A stretch of DNA of 64,000 nt, taken from assembly GCA_050746125.1 (NCBI GenBank), contig JBOGKX010000202.1, positions 29,415 through 93,414 of the forward strand, given 5' to 3'. This DNA is from JAJPKR01 sp050746125. GTDB lineage: Bacteria > Acidobacteriota > Terriglobia > Terriglobales > SCQP01. Below, in pieces: positions 1 through 9,107 of this stretch (its first letter is position 1; every line of letters begins with the position of its first letter). The notes beneath the pieces were generated by a model. That model did no database searches. It was not told the DNA's origin and saw nothing but the letters and a program-made list of their open reading frames with translations. A program made the translations under genes and the position numbers.

Positions 1-31
1 GCGGCGGCCGGAGGGCGGCCAAGAGGGCGAC

Positions 32-478
32 GTGCTGGCAGAGTATCTAGGCCAGCTTTGGCTCTTCGCCGTCAAGGACGGCGACTTCACCGCCGACGAC
101 AGCTACGCGCTCAACTATCGCCGCGTGCGCTGCCGCGCGAATCGCGTCGTGCTCCTCACCACCGGCGCCATCGGCCATGAGGCGCGCCGCCTGTTGGACG
201 AGGCGCTGCGGGACGAACAAGGCGCGGGCGGCGCGGAGCGCTTGGTTTACGTCGAGGGCTTGGGAGCGGCGCCGCGGCGCATCGAGGAGGCCTTGGCGGC
301 AGCCGCCCTAGCCTACGCGCGCCATCGGCTGGGTCCCATCGAAGAAATCGCGGGCCACGATTTGGGCGGTCTGCTGCGCCTGCGGTTCAGCGCCGCCGCC
401 GCCGCGAGCGCGCCAGCGAGCCACAATCCCCTGGCGAGCGTGCCGAAACTGGCGCTGCCGGCCGGCGCCACCGCCTAG
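32..478 (+). CDS. Hypothetical protein, possibly the 3' part of a longer gene
   Basis: I do not recognise this protein. It has 148 codons from a GTG at 32, preceded at 5 nt by an AAGAGGG purine run. The frame is also open to the first base of the window, so the real start may lie outside. The N-terminal third is rich in Tyr and Asp, the middle is helical and rich in Ala and Arg (about residues 50-100), and the tail is a low-complexity Ala/Pro stretch. No signal peptide, membrane segment or catalytic motif is visible. It converges on der, and the two stop codons share the palindrome CTAG at 475-478. Confidence 0.5.
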   Translation: MLAEYLGQLWLFAVKDGDFTADDSYALNYRRVRCRANRVVLLTTGAIGHEARRLLDEALRDEQGAGGAERLVYVEGLGAAPRRIEEALAAAALAYARHRLGPIEEIAGHDLGGLLRLRFSAAAAASAPASHNPLASVPKLALPAGATA

Positions 479-1845
479 GCGCGTGGGCTTCCGCCCCGGC
501 TGACTCGTGTCTTGATTTCGATCGGCGTGCCGGCAAAACCAAACGCGCGGCGGAGCTGATTCTCTAGAAATCGCCGGTAGGAAAAGTGCGGCGGCCGCGC
601 CTTGTCCACGAAGAGCACGAACGTGGGCGGCGCGGCGTGAGCCTGGGTCATGTAATAGATTTTCAGGCGGTGCGCTTGAGGAACCCGGGCGCGGTCGAAA
701 TCCACCGTCGCCAGAAAGCGGTTCAGCTCGGCCGTGGCCACGCGGCGGCGGCGCTCGGCCAGCACCTGGCCGATAGCGGCATACAGCTGCCCCAAGCCGC
801 TGCCCTCGGCGGCGCTGATGAAAACCATCGGCGCATAGGCCAGGAACTTCAGGCGGTCGCGAGCGGTGCGCTCGAAATCGCCGCGCCGGACGCCGGCGCG
901 GCGCGCCATATCCCACTTGTTCACCACCAGGATGCAGGATTTGCCGCCCTCGCTGGCATAGCCGGCGATGGTCGCGTCCAGCGCCACCACCCCTTCGCTG
1001 GCGTCGAGCATCACCAGCGCCAAATCGGAGCGGCGCAGATGTTGGCGCGCCATCACGACGCTCAATTTCTCCGCCATGAGCTTGGTTTTGCCCTTGCGGC
1101 GAATGCCCGCGGTGTCGACCAGGCGCAGGCGCCGGCCCTGCCGCTCGACGATCGCATCCACGGCATCGCGCGTGGTGCCGGGAATCGCCGCGACTAGCGC
1201 CCGCTCTTCGCCGGTGAGGCGATTGAGTAACGTGGACTTGCCGACGTTGGGACGGCCGATGATGGCAATGCTCGGTATGGCGGGCGCAGCCTCGGCTTCA
1301 CCCTCGCCGGCAGCCACCGGCGGCGGCTCCGGCTCGCCCCCCGGGGCCGGTATTTGCGCGCGGAGCCAATCGAGCGCATCATCCAGGCCACGGCCATGTT
1401 CGGCGCTGACGGGAAACACCGGCGAGATGCCAAGTTCGTGGTAGATCCCGATCTCCGCCTCTTGCCGCTCGCCCTCGATCTTGTTGACCAATAACGCAAC
1501 CGGCTTGCCCGTCTTGATCAGCAGCCGAGCCAGTTGGCGGTCGGGCGCGGCGGGCTCGGCGCGGCCATCCACGACCATCAAGACGGCGCCGGCCTCCGCC
1601 AGCGCCCGGCGCGCTTGGCTAAAAATCGCTGCGGGAATCTGATCCGGATCGTCGGGCACGATTCCGCCGGTATCGACCAACTCGAACTCGCTGCCGCGCC
1701 ACTCGGCTCGGCCGTAGATGCGGTCGCGGGTGATGCCCGGCTCGTCGCCGACAATAGCCCGGCGGCTGCCCGTCAGCCGGTTGAACAGGGTGGACTTGCC
1801 GACGTTGGGGCGGCCGACGATGGCCGCCAGAAAAGGCGATGGCAC
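475..1845 (-). CDS. der: Ribosome-assembly GTPase Der (EngA)
   Basis: Der is a double GTPase needed for maturation of the 50S subunit. The 456 residues show the diagnostic tandem G domains: GRPNVGKS at about residues 11-18 and again near 196, each followed by a switch region (GITRD, GTTRD) and a DTGG or DTAG motif. The second G4 motif is NKWD; the first reads NKIE, with Glu in place of the usual Asp. The last 100 or so residues form the KH-like domain. Length fits the family. The start is a GTG at 1845, directly after the yebC stop (2 bases between), with no visible Shine-Dalgarno, so translation is probably coupled to yebC. Its stop overlaps that of the convergent gene at 32-478. Confidence 0.96.
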   Translation of the reverse strand: MPSPFLAAIVGRPNVGKSTLFNRLTGSRRAIVGDEPGITRDRIYGRAEWRGSEFELVDTGGIVPDDPDQIPAAIFSQARRALAEAGAVLMVVDGRAEPAAPDRQLARLLIKTGKPVALLVNKIEGERQEAEIGIYHELGISPVFPVSAEHGRGLDDALDWLRAQIPAPGGEPEPPPVAAGEGEAEAAPAIPSIAIIGRPNVGKSTLLNRLTGEERALVAAIPGTTRDAVDAIVERQGRRLRLVDTAGIRRKGKTKLMAEKLSVVMARQHLRRSDLALVMLDASEGVVALDATIAGYASEGGKSCILVVNKWDMARRAGVRRGDFERTARDRLKFLAYAPMVFISAAEGSGLGQLYAAIGQVLAERRRRVATAELNRFLATVDFDRARVPQAHRLKIYYMTQAHAAPPTFVLFVDKARPPHFSYRRFLENQLRRAFGFAGTPIEIKTRVSRGGSPRA

Positions 1846-1847
1846 CG

Positions 1848-2597
1848 CTAGGAGGCGACTTTCGCCAACTGCGCCTCGTCCACGTCAAAGTTCGAATAGA
1901 CGTGCTGGACGTCGTCGTGATCCTCGACGGCCTCGAGCAGCTTGATCAACTGCTCCGCTTCCCGGCCTTCGAGCCGGACGTAATTCTGCGGGATCATCGC
2001 CACTTCGGCCACGTCGGGCGACAGATTCTTCGCCCTTAGCGCGGCAACCACCGCCTCGAACGCCTCCGGTGGCGTGATGACCTCCCAATTCGAGCCGTCA
2101 TCTCGCAGATCCTCGGCGCCGGCATCGAGTACCAGGCTCATCAGCTCGTCTTCGCCGATTTTCTTCTTGTCGATGCTGATCGAACCCAGCTTGCGGAACA
2201 TCCAGGCCACGCTGCCGGCCTCGCCCAAATTGCCGGCGTTTTTCGAGATCAGGTGCCGCATTTCGCTGATGGTGCGGTTGCGGTTGTCGGTGGTGATCTG
2301 AATCAGCAGGGCCACGCCGCCGGGACCGTAGCCTTCGAGCGTCAGCTCTTCGTACTGGGCGCCGGGCAGCTCGCCCGTGCCGCGCTGGATCGCCCGTTTG
2401 ATGTTGTCGGCGGGCATGTTCTCCGTCTTGGCGGCCAAAACGGCGGTGCGCAAGCGCGGATTGGAGTCGGCGTCGCCGCCGCCGGCGCGGGCGGCGATGG
2501 TGATTTCCTTGATCAGGCGAGTGAAGATTTTGCCGCGGCGGGCGTCGGTGGCGGCCTTTTTATGCTTGATCGTCGCCCATTTTGAGTGGCCAGACAT
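1848..2597 (-). CDS. YebC/PmpR-family regulatory or translation factor
   Basis: Member of the YebC/PmpR/TACO1 family: cytoplasmic three-domain proteins described as transcription regulators and, in some members, as factors helping ribosomes through difficult stretches. The N terminus SGHSKWATIKHKK is the family hallmark, followed by the KIFTRLIKEI helix and the conserved PADNIKRAIQRG segment; the full 249-residue length fits. The ATG at 2597 is chosen because the hallmark begins there; an in-frame extension to 2687 would run through the promoter and the upstream terminator hairpin. A TATAAT box ends 10 bases before the ATG, so the mRNA may have almost no leader. The gene is followed after 2 bases by der, indicating a two-gene operon. 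Confidence 0.95.
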   Translation of the reverse strand: MSGHSKWATIKHKKAATDARRGKIFTRLIKEITIAARAGGGDADSNPRLRTAVLAAKTENMPADNIKRAIQRGTGELPGAQYEELTLEGYGPGGVALLIQITTDNRNRTISEMRHLISKNAGNLGEAGSVAWMFRKLGSISIDKKKIGEDELMSLVLDAGAEDLRDDGSNWEVITPPEAFEAVVAALRAKNLSPDVAEVAMIPQNYVRLEGREAEQLIKLLEAVEDHDDVQHVYSNFDVDEAQLAKVAS

Positions 2598-2607
2598 AGG
2601 ACAAAAA

Positions 2608-2613
2608 ATTATA
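2608..2613 (-). promoter_or_regulatory. -10 box of the yebC-der operon
   Basis: Perfect TATAAT on the minus strand, with its 3' end 10 bases before the yebC ATG at 2597. Transcription would start about 4-5 bases before the ATG, leaving no room for a ribosome-binding site. A weak -35 (TTTGCC, 2631-2636) lies 17 bases upstream and overlaps the U-tract of the preceding terminator. Confidence 0.6.
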
Positions 2614-2633
2614 GCATTCGCCCCTTTGCGGGC

Positions 2634-2661
2634 AAAAAAAGGGCGGCCCGGCGGGCCGCCC
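2634..2661 (-). terminator. Rho-independent terminator of the TonB-dependent receptor gene
   Basis: On the minus strand a perfect 9-bp GC stem (GGGCGGCCC paired with GGGCCGCCC, 2641-2661, 3-nt loop) is followed at once by seven T residues (2640-2634). It lies 36 bases after the stop codon of the receptor gene at 2698, just where its transcript should end, and abuts the yebC promoter. Confidence 0.88.
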
Positions 2662-2697
2662 TCGCCACGTAATCGTGGCGCAACCAAGGCCTTGCGC

Positions 2698-5600
2698 TTA
2701 GAAGCTGAAGCGAATGCCGCCCTGGAAGGCGCGCGGAATGCCGGCGGCGAAGACGCCGGTATTCAGCCCGAATTTGCGCACGCTCGCGCCGGGCGCCGTG
2801 TTGGTGATCGATCCGGCGAGCCCATAGTCCGTGGGGCCGGCAGGCGACATGCCGGTGCTGAGGGCACCGATCATGCTGTCGCCGGGCGGATCGTAATTGC
2901 CCACGTTGAAGAGATTGAAAACCTCGACCTGCGGGCTGATGGTAAAGTGTTCGGTGATCTTGAAGTCCTTCGCGAGGCGTAGGTCGGTATCCATGAACGA
3001 ATCCGGCTTCAACTGCCCGGGAACGACATTCGCGTTGATATAGGGCATAACGAAGCCGAGTTGCTGCAATTGCGATTGCGTAGCGATGCCGGCGGCTACC
3101 AAAGCCTGAGCCGCCGGAGTTTCGGTAGTAGCGTAGGTTCCGTTGTAATTGTTGATGAGCGCCTGAAGTTGCGCGCCAGAGGCGATGCTGCGATTGTAGG
3201 CACCGACGTTGCTGCCCGGTACGATGTCGCTGGTCGTACCGTCGCCTGTCCAGTCAGTGCGGAAAATCTCGCCCTGACTGGCGCCCGAATCATTCAAAAC
3301 CGGCGTAATCGGCATGCCGGTGGTGAAGTGGTTGACCGTCGAGAGAACGAACCCGGCGGGAAGATTGAACACGCCGCCAATGCTGAGCTGGCTCGTCCGG
3401 TCGTAGCCTTCCGGCCCGTAAAAGCGGCCCGGGTTGTCGTTGTCACGCGCTCCGGGACCAAAAGCTTGATCGAACTGATTGGCGTTCAGGCGGCCGAACG
3501 CGTAGGAGACGGTCAGCGCGCTCGAGTGCAACAACCGCAGCATTTGCCCACGCCGCAAGGTCAATTGCGTTTGCAGCGCGCGGTAGTTCGACCGCCCCAG
3601 GTTGCGGTAAACGTTCATAACCCCAAAGTTCGGATTGCGACCGCCGAAAACGTAGCTGGGCGACCCGATGGTCGAGTTTTCGCCCCCGCCCAGGGCCGTG
3701 CCGGCCGAGTTGCCGTTCATCAGCTCGCCCTGAATCATGTCGGCGGTAATGGTGTTGCCTTTCGGGTCCGGCGTACCGATGGCTTTCAGCATGTTGTCAA
3801 TGGTCGCAATCGTATTTGCACCGGTAGCGACGCCCAGATCAGTTGCCGTTCCATTAACCGCCGAAACGGCAGCCGCCTGGTTCAGGTATCGTGCGGCGCC
3901 CACATTGTTGATGTCTTGAATTTCGAGAAGGTCATGCCCTTGGCTGCTGACGTAGTTGGCCGAGACTACGACTCCGGGCGCGAATTGATGCTCGACCCCG
4001 AAATTCATCTGAATTGAATAGGGCGTGCGATAGGTGTTATCGAAGAACGGGGCGCCGGTGGAGTTCGTGCTCGGCGCGTTCAACCCGCCGCCGGCCAAGA
4101 TCGCCGCATTGTTCGGATTCGTCAGGCCGACCACGGGCAAAGCCTTAAAGCCGTTCTGCCAGGCCTGCTGCGCTGATACCAGGCCAGGGGCCAAGGTTCC
4201 AATGCTGTTTGTCTTGTTGTCCTGGCTCGAATTGCAGAAATAGAGGCACGACGAGCCCGTGGCATCCATCAGCGGATTGCCGGCATAAAAGGCGCCATAT
4301 TGCAGGGCGATCGCGCTGCTGATCAAATCGGCACGCTCGAACAGCACGTTGTTCCAGATGTCGTTCTGGTAGTACATGCCGGCGCCGAATCGGATCGCCG
4401 TGGTGCCATGGCCGGTCGGGTCCCAGGAAATGCCAATGGTCGGCGACCAGTTGTTGGGCACCTTGGCCGGCTCTGCCAATTGCGGGAAAGCGCCGGCGAT
4501 GAGCGTCGGCATGGTCAAGTCGGTATTGATTTCGCCCGGGTCCCGCTCGAAGTGCACGCCGTAGTTCACCGTCAGGTTCGGCCGCGCCTTCCAACTATCC
4601 GTGATGTAGAAAGATTTGCGCGGGTTCAGCACGCCGCCATAGGGGTCGCCGTGCAGCGGGATGTTGGAGAAATAGCCGAGGCCGTTGCCGAAAATCACGA
4701 AACTGTCGGGGGCATAGCTCAGCGGATCGCCAGGATTGGCACTGCCCACGGGCCCCTTCGAGAAGTGGCCATAGCCCACCGGCGCAAGTCCGAAGAACGA
4801 GGCATAGACCACGTTGGCGATGTGGTTGTACTCGAAGCCATACCGCACCGTGTGGTTGCCGGCGAAGAAGCTGCCGTCGTATTTGTACTCGTCGGTGAAC
4901 TGGAAAGTGTGCTGCGGAGCGAGATCGTTCGGACCGAAAATCTCGCCGGTATCCCGAAAATGCATGCCGACCTGAAATGCGGGCACGCCCGCGACCGGAT
5001 TCGAGACGATATGGTTTTCGAAGCCGACGTGCCCATAGCGGAAGGAGTTGGTGACGCGCGAGGTGCTCCACTCAGCGGCGATCTCATGCGTATTGGTCAC
5101 GTCCTCGTTTTGATAGGGGGACAGGGACGTGCCGCCGACCACGGAAGGCGGGATGAGCAGGTCGTCAAAGTGGGTGAAATAGTAAAAGACGCGCAAAGAG
5201 GGCGTGACCTGCCAATCGAGGCGCCCGTCGGCGTCCCTTTCGAATCCTGGCGTCGAGAACACGCCGTTGTAGGTGGAGAAGTCCGGCATGTTGACGGCGG
5301 AACTTGCGTCGCGATAGTTGCGCTCGCCGTTGACGAACCAATACAGGTGGTTCTTCCAGAAGGGCCCGCCAAAAGACAAGCCGTCCTGATTCTGCTTGAA
5401 CGGCGGCGCGGGCTGGCCCAGCACCGGGTTGGCGGCGAAGCGCTTGCTGCGATAGTAGGCGAAGCCGTCGCCGTGCACTTGGTTGCTGCCGGAACGAGTG
5501 ATGATATTCACCTGCCCGGAGTTGCCGATATCCGAGGAGGTGTCGCCGGAGGACTGGCTGACCTGAAATTCTTGAATCGAACCTTGGCTCAGGTTGGTGA

Positions 5601-6234
5601 CAACCGTTCCGACCGTCTGATCCGTAATGTCAATTCCATTGACATTGACTTCCGTCGTGCGCCCTTCGGCACCCTGCACGGATAGTCCCGCGAAGCCGTT
5701 CTTGGTGGGGTCGAAGTTGCCGCCGTCAATCATCTGCACGCCAGGCTGGAGTTGCGCCAGATCGAGGAAGTTGCGGCCGATCTGCGGCAAATTCTGGATC
5801 TGCTGTTGGCCGACCACGCCGCTGATAGTAGCGGTGGTCGTATCTACCTGCACGCCGGTGGCAGCACCGGTGACTTCCACGGTGGTCGCGCCTTGGCCCA
5901 GCTTGAGGGCGACCGGCTGATTCATAACCTGACCAACTTGAACGATCACGCCCTGCTTTACGGCAGGAAAACCCTTGGCCTCGATCGTGACCACGTAGCC
6001 CCCCGGCCGCAAATCGGGAAAGGAGTACTCGCCGCTGGCGCTCGTCGTGACCGTCAGATGGACGTTGGTGCTGGCTTGATCCAGATGAACAACGGCGTTG
6101 GGGATCACCGCGCCGCTTGGGTCGGTCACCGTCCCCGTGATTGTGCCCGTCGTGTTGGTCTGCGCAAAGCACAACCCCGCGCACGCCACAAAAAGCCAAA
6201 TCAACCCCAAGCAGCGAAAACGAAAGTTGACCAT
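2698..6234 (-). CDS. TonB-dependent receptor with carboxypeptidase-like regulatory domain (Oar-like)
   Basis: Outer-membrane TonB-dependent transporter of the large type common in Acidobacteriota. The 1178 residues comprise a signal peptide (about 1-24, hydrophobic core then CFAQ), a carboxypeptidase regulatory-like beta-sandwich (about 28-110, with GTVTDPSGAVIPNA and the SGEYSFPDLRPG loop), a plug domain (about 120-240, with a VNVNGIDITDQ segment and a VNIITRSGSN segment) and a long beta-barrel ending in IRFSF, the aromatic C terminus expected for BAM-inserted barrels. The ATG at 6234 is chosen because an AGAGAGGA ribosome-binding site lies upstream and the signal peptide starts there. No SusD-like partner is next to it. 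Its ligand cannot be read from sequence. It ends in a strong terminator at 2634-2661. Confidence 0.93.
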   Translation of the reverse strand: MVNFRFRCLGLIWLFVACAGLCFAQTNTTGTITGTVTDPSGAVIPNAVVHLDQASTNVHLTVTTSASGEYSFPDLRPGGYVVTIEAKGFPAVKQGVIVQVGQVMNQPVALKLGQGATTVEVTGAATGVQVDTTTATISGVVGQQQIQNLPQIGRNFLDLAQLQPGVQMIDGGNFDPTKNGFAGLSVQGAEGRTTEVNVNGIDITDQTVGTVVTNLSQGSIQEFQVSQSSGDTSSDIGNSGQVNIITRSGSNQVHGDGFAYYRSKRFAANPVLGQPAPPFKQNQDGLSFGGPFWKNHLYWFVNGERNYRDASSAVNMPDFSTYNGVFSTPGFERDADGRLDWQVTPSLRVFYYFTHFDDLLIPPSVVGGTSLSPYQNEDVTNTHEIAAEWSTSRVTNSFRYGHVGFENHIVSNPVAGVPAFQVGMHFRDTGEIFGPNDLAPQHTFQFTDEYKYDGSFFAGNHTVRYGFEYNHIANVVYASFFGLAPVGYGHFSKGPVGSANPGDPLSYAPDSFVIFGNGLGYFSNIPLHGDPYGGVLNPRKSFYITDSWKARPNLTVNYGVHFERDPGEINTDLTMPTLIAGAFPQLAEPAKVPNNWSPTIGISWDPTGHGTTAIRFGAGMYYQNDIWNNVLFERADLISSAIALQYGAFYAGNPLMDATGSSCLYFCNSSQDNKTNSIGTLAPGLVSAQQAWQNGFKALPVVGLTNPNNAAILAGGGLNAPSTNSTGAPFFDNTYRTPYSIQMNFGVEHQFAPGVVVSANYVSSQGHDLLEIQDINNVGAARYLNQAAAVSAVNGTATDLGVATGANTIATIDNMLKAIGTPDPKGNTITADMIQGELMNGNSAGTALGGGENSTIGSPSYVFGGRNPNFGVMNVYRNLGRSNYRALQTQLTLRRGQMLRLLHSSALTVSYAFGRLNANQFDQAFGPGARDNDNPGRFYGPEGYDRTSQLSIGGVFNLPAGFVLSTVNHFTTGMPITPVLNDSGASQGEIFRTDWTGDGTTSDIVPGSNVGAYNRSIASGAQLQALINNYNGTYATTETPAAQALVAAGIATQSQLQQLGFVMPYINANVVPGQLKPDSFMDTDLRLAKDFKITEHFTISPQVEVFNLFNVGNYDPPGDSMIGALSTGMSPAGPTDYGLAGSITNTAPGASVRKFGLNTGVFAAGIPRAFQGGIRFSF

Positions 6235-6620
6235 TTGACGTCCTCTCTTAGGTCTTGAGTCTGCGCGCACACACGCCACCACGCGTAGCTGGTTTTAGCA
6301 CGTCGTGAGCCAAATGCTCAAGAACAATCTGCCACAAAGGCTTAGCTTCCCGGCACCTGGGCGCAAAATCCAAAATTTGGAAACCGTCGGCCCCGTCGTT
6401 ATGGAAAAGCTCGGCAACTAACTTACCGGTCGGTCAGCCACGGCTGGCCTCCTTTGGGAAACAGCTAACAAGATCAGAGGAGCGACGATTAGCGGCCACG
6501 GGGATCCCTGGGCGCCCCAGCAGTTCGACCCCTTGGAAGACGTTTTTGAGCGAACCCGCGCGGCCCACATGCACGGAACAATAACGGGCCAGCCGCGTAT
6601 TCTAGGACAGAAAAACCCTC
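6235..6620. other. Divergent intergenic region with short dyads
   Basis: This 386-bp gap separates the minus-strand receptor gene from the plus-strand ADOP permease gene and must hold both promoters. I see no ORF or RNA gene. Visible structures are an odd palindrome TCCAAAATTTGGA at 6369-6381, a near-perfect inverted repeat (GGTCAGCC/GGCTGGCC) around 6431-6450, and CTGGGCGCCCCAG near 6508-6520. No good -35/-10 pair stands out for either gene. Confidence 0.5.
6369..6381. promoter_or_regulatory. Palindrome, candidate operator
   Basis: TCCAAA and TTTGGA flank a single central A. The perfect 6-bp half-sites are AT-rich in a GC-rich genome and lie between two divergent genes, about 135 bp upstream of the receptor start. 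No partner copy was found in the window, so its role as a regulator site is only a suggestion. Confidence 0.25.
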
Positions 6621-9044
6621 ATGCGATCGGATCTCCTAGCCGCACTGCGCTTTTTCCGCCGCGAGCCGGCACTCGCGGCGTTGATTGTGCTGACTTTGGC
6701 CCTGGGCATTGCCGCCAACGCCGCAATCTTTTCCGTGGTCAACGGCGTGCTCCTCGAGCCGCTCGGCTATCGCCAGCCGGCACAACTGGTGGCGCTGCAA
6801 GAGACGATTCCCAAGATTGCCAAGCTCTACCCGATGATCCCCGTCAACGCGCCCGCCTATCTGGCCTGGCAGCGGCAATCGCGATCCTTCGCGGGTATCG
6901 CGTTAATAAATCCACGCGAGATGAACCTGACCGGGGCCGGGGAACCGGCGCTCCTGGACGCGGCTTCGGTTACGCCCAATTTGTTTCGCGTGCTCGGCGT
7001 CGGACCCAGCTTGGGCCGCGATTTTTTGCCTGATGCCAATCAAGCCGGCCACGATCATGAGGCGATCCTGACTCATGGACTATGGCGCGATCGCTTTCAC
7101 TCTGATGCCGGAATCATCGGCCGCGCCATTTCCCTCGATGGCAATCCCTATGTCGTGGCGGGAGTCCTGCCGCCGTCATTTCGCTTTCCCAAGGGCACGG
7201 AGCTGAGCCTCGTCACCTTGGGAACGAACGTGCAAATCTTTGTCCCCCGCGTCTTTAACAAAGATGAGTTGACCGACGGCGGCGATTTCAACTATGCCGC
7301 CATCGGGCGCCTCAAGCCGGGCGTGACGCCGGCGCAAGCGCTAGCGGAACTGAACGTGATACAAGCCGGCGTCAGCCGCGCCTTCCCGGGCATGGGCGAG
7401 GTGCGGGCGGTGGTCGAGCCGTTGCGCGACATGATCGTCGGACCGGCTCGCCGCGGCCTGTGGCTTTTGTTGGCGGCGGTGCTGGCGCTGCTGCTGATCG
7501 TGTGCGTCAATCTGGCCAATTTGCTCTTGGCGCGCGCCACCGGCCGGCGGCGGGAGACGGCAATTCGCGGCGCCTTGGGAGCCGGTCCCGGGCGGCTGTT
7601 GCGGCAGGCGCTGACGGAAACGATCTTGCTCGCCTTGGCGGGCGGCGCCATCGGCTTGCTGCTAGCCCACGTCGCCTTGGCCTTGTTGCTGCGCGCCGCG
7701 CCCGCCGGTCTGCCGCGGCTCGATGAAATTCGGCTCGACGGCCCCGTGCTTTGGTTTACCTTTGGCCTTTCGCTGTTGGCCGGCTTGTTGGCGGGTGTGC
7801 TGCCCGCCTGGCGCATGGCCGGCGCCGACCCGCAAGAGGCGCTGCGTACCGGTGGGGCGCGGACAGGCGAAGGCGCCGGCGGCCGCCGCGCTCGCGAGGC
7901 GCTGGTGGGCTTCGAAACGGCGCTGACGGCGGTGTTGCTGATCGTCGCCGGCCTCTTGTTGGCGAGCTTCTCGCGTCTGATCAACATGCCGAAGGGCTTC
8001 GCCACCTCCAACATTCTGACCGTCCAGTTGAACTTGCCGACAACGCGCTACACGCAGGGCGCGCAACGGCAGGAATTTTGGCGCCGCGCCTTGGCCGCCA
8101 CCGCCGTCCTGCCAGGAGTGCACGCCAGCACGATGATCTCCGACCTGCCTTTGAGCGGCAATGACAACGTCAACCCCATTACCGTCCCCGGCGACACTCG
8201 CCCAATCCCGGAGCAGCCACTTGCCAACCGGCGCCAGATCAGCCCCGGGTACTTTCGCATGCTGGGCATTCCGCTTCTCTCCGGCCGCGAATTGACCGCA
8301 GCCGACAAGGGCAAGCCGGTCGCGGTCATCTCGGCCAGCGCGGCGCGCGCGGCCTGGCCGGACCGCAATGCGGTCGGTCAGCTCTTTCGACGCGGCGATC
8401 CACACGACACCCCCACCCAAGTCGTCGGGGTGGTGGCCAACACGCGCGGCATCACGCTGCTCGATCCGCCCGGCCTGATGGTTTATGTCCCCTACTCCGG
8501 CAACAGCACCGGCGCCCTGCTGCTAAAGACTTCCCTGCCCCCAGATTCCCTTGCGCCCGAGGTGCGCCGCGCCATTTGGAACATCGACTCCAGCTTGCCC
8601 GTGCCGGCGATGGAATCGATGGGGCAAATCGTGGCGGAATCGGTCGCGCCGCGCCGCTTCCAGATGATCTTGGTGCTGCTGTTTGCCGGCGCCGCGCTGC
8701 TGCTGGCCTGCCTGGGGATCTATGGCGTGGTCTCGTACTCGGTGGCCCGCCGCCGGCAAGAAATTGGCGTGCGCGTGGCGTTGGGCGCGCGCCCGGGCGA
8801 CCTGCATCGCATGATCCTTCGGCAGGGCATGGCCCCGGTCGCCATCGGGCTGGTGATCGGCGTGGCCGGCGCGCTCGCGCTGGGCCGCGGCCTCGCCAGC
8901 TTGCTCTTTGAAGTGCGGCCGAGCGACCCGACTACCTTGGCCAGCGTGGTAATCGTGCTGGCGGCGGTGGCAGTGGCGGCTTGTTGGGCGCCGGCCCATC
9001 GCGCCGCGCACGCCGAGCCAACCCGGGCGCTGCGCGTCGAATGA
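6621..9044 (+). CDS. ADOP-type ABC transporter permease (duplicated FtsX/MacB-like)
   Basis: Large permease of the acidobacterial duplicated orphan permease (ADOP) family: two MacB-like units fused in one chain, without an ATPase. The 807 residues start with an amphipathic stretch and a TM helix (about 18-38, LIVLTLALGIAANAAIFSVV), then a periplasmic MacB core domain, an FtsX block of three TM helices (about 275-400), a second TM/periplasmic unit from about residue 430, and a last FtsX block (about 690-800) ending HAEPTRALRVE, the typical C terminus. The ATG at 6621 has a weak AGGACA upstream. The gene faces the export operon ending at 9108. No cognate ATPase is nearby; the substrate is unknown. 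Confidence 0.9.
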   Translation: MRSDLLAALRFFRREPALAALIVLTLALGIAANAAIFSVVNGVLLEPLGYRQPAQLVALQETIPKIAKLYPMIPVNAPAYLAWQRQSRSFAGIALINPREMNLTGAGEPALLDAASVTPNLFRVLGVGPSLGRDFLPDANQAGHDHEAILTHGLWRDRFHSDAGIIGRAISLDGNPYVVAGVLPPSFRFPKGTELSLVTLGTNVQIFVPRVFNKDELTDGGDFNYAAIGRLKPGVTPAQALAELNVIQAGVSRAFPGMGEVRAVVEPLRDMIVGPARRGLWLLLAAVLALLLIVCVNLANLLLARATGRRRETAIRGALGAGPGRLLRQALTETILLALAGGAIGLLLAHVALALLLRAAPAGLPRLDEIRLDGPVLWFTFGLSLLAGLLAGVLPAWRMAGADPQEALRTGGARTGEGAGGRRAREALVGFETALTAVLLIVAGLLLASFSRLINMPKGFATSNILTVQLNLPTTRYTQGAQRQEFWRRALAATAVLPGVHASTMISDLPLSGNDNVNPITVPGDTRPIPEQPLANRRQISPGYFRMLGIPLLSGRELTAADKGKPVAVISASAARAAWPDRNAVGQLFRRGDPHDTPTQVVGVVANTRGITLLDPPGLMVYVPYSGNSTGALLLKTSLPPDSLAPEVRRAIWNIDSSLPVPAMESMGQIVAESVAPRRFQMILVLLFAGAALLLACLGIYGVVSYSVARRRQEIGVRVALGARPGDLHRMILRQGMAPVAIGLVIGVAGALALGRGLASLLFEVRPSDPTTLASVVIVLAAVAVAACWAPAHRAAHAEPTRALRVE

Positions 9045-9107
9045 GCGCGCCGCGGTTAAAAAAAGGCAAACGCGATCTGGCATTCGGCCGCGCACATTCG
9101 AAAACCA

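Noticed and set aside
9045..9107. T-tract at 9058-9064 (minus strand) as rho-independent terminator of the TolC operon
   Set aside because: A T7 run is present but the only stem before it is four bp (CGCG/CGCG) with a long loop, too weak to claim.
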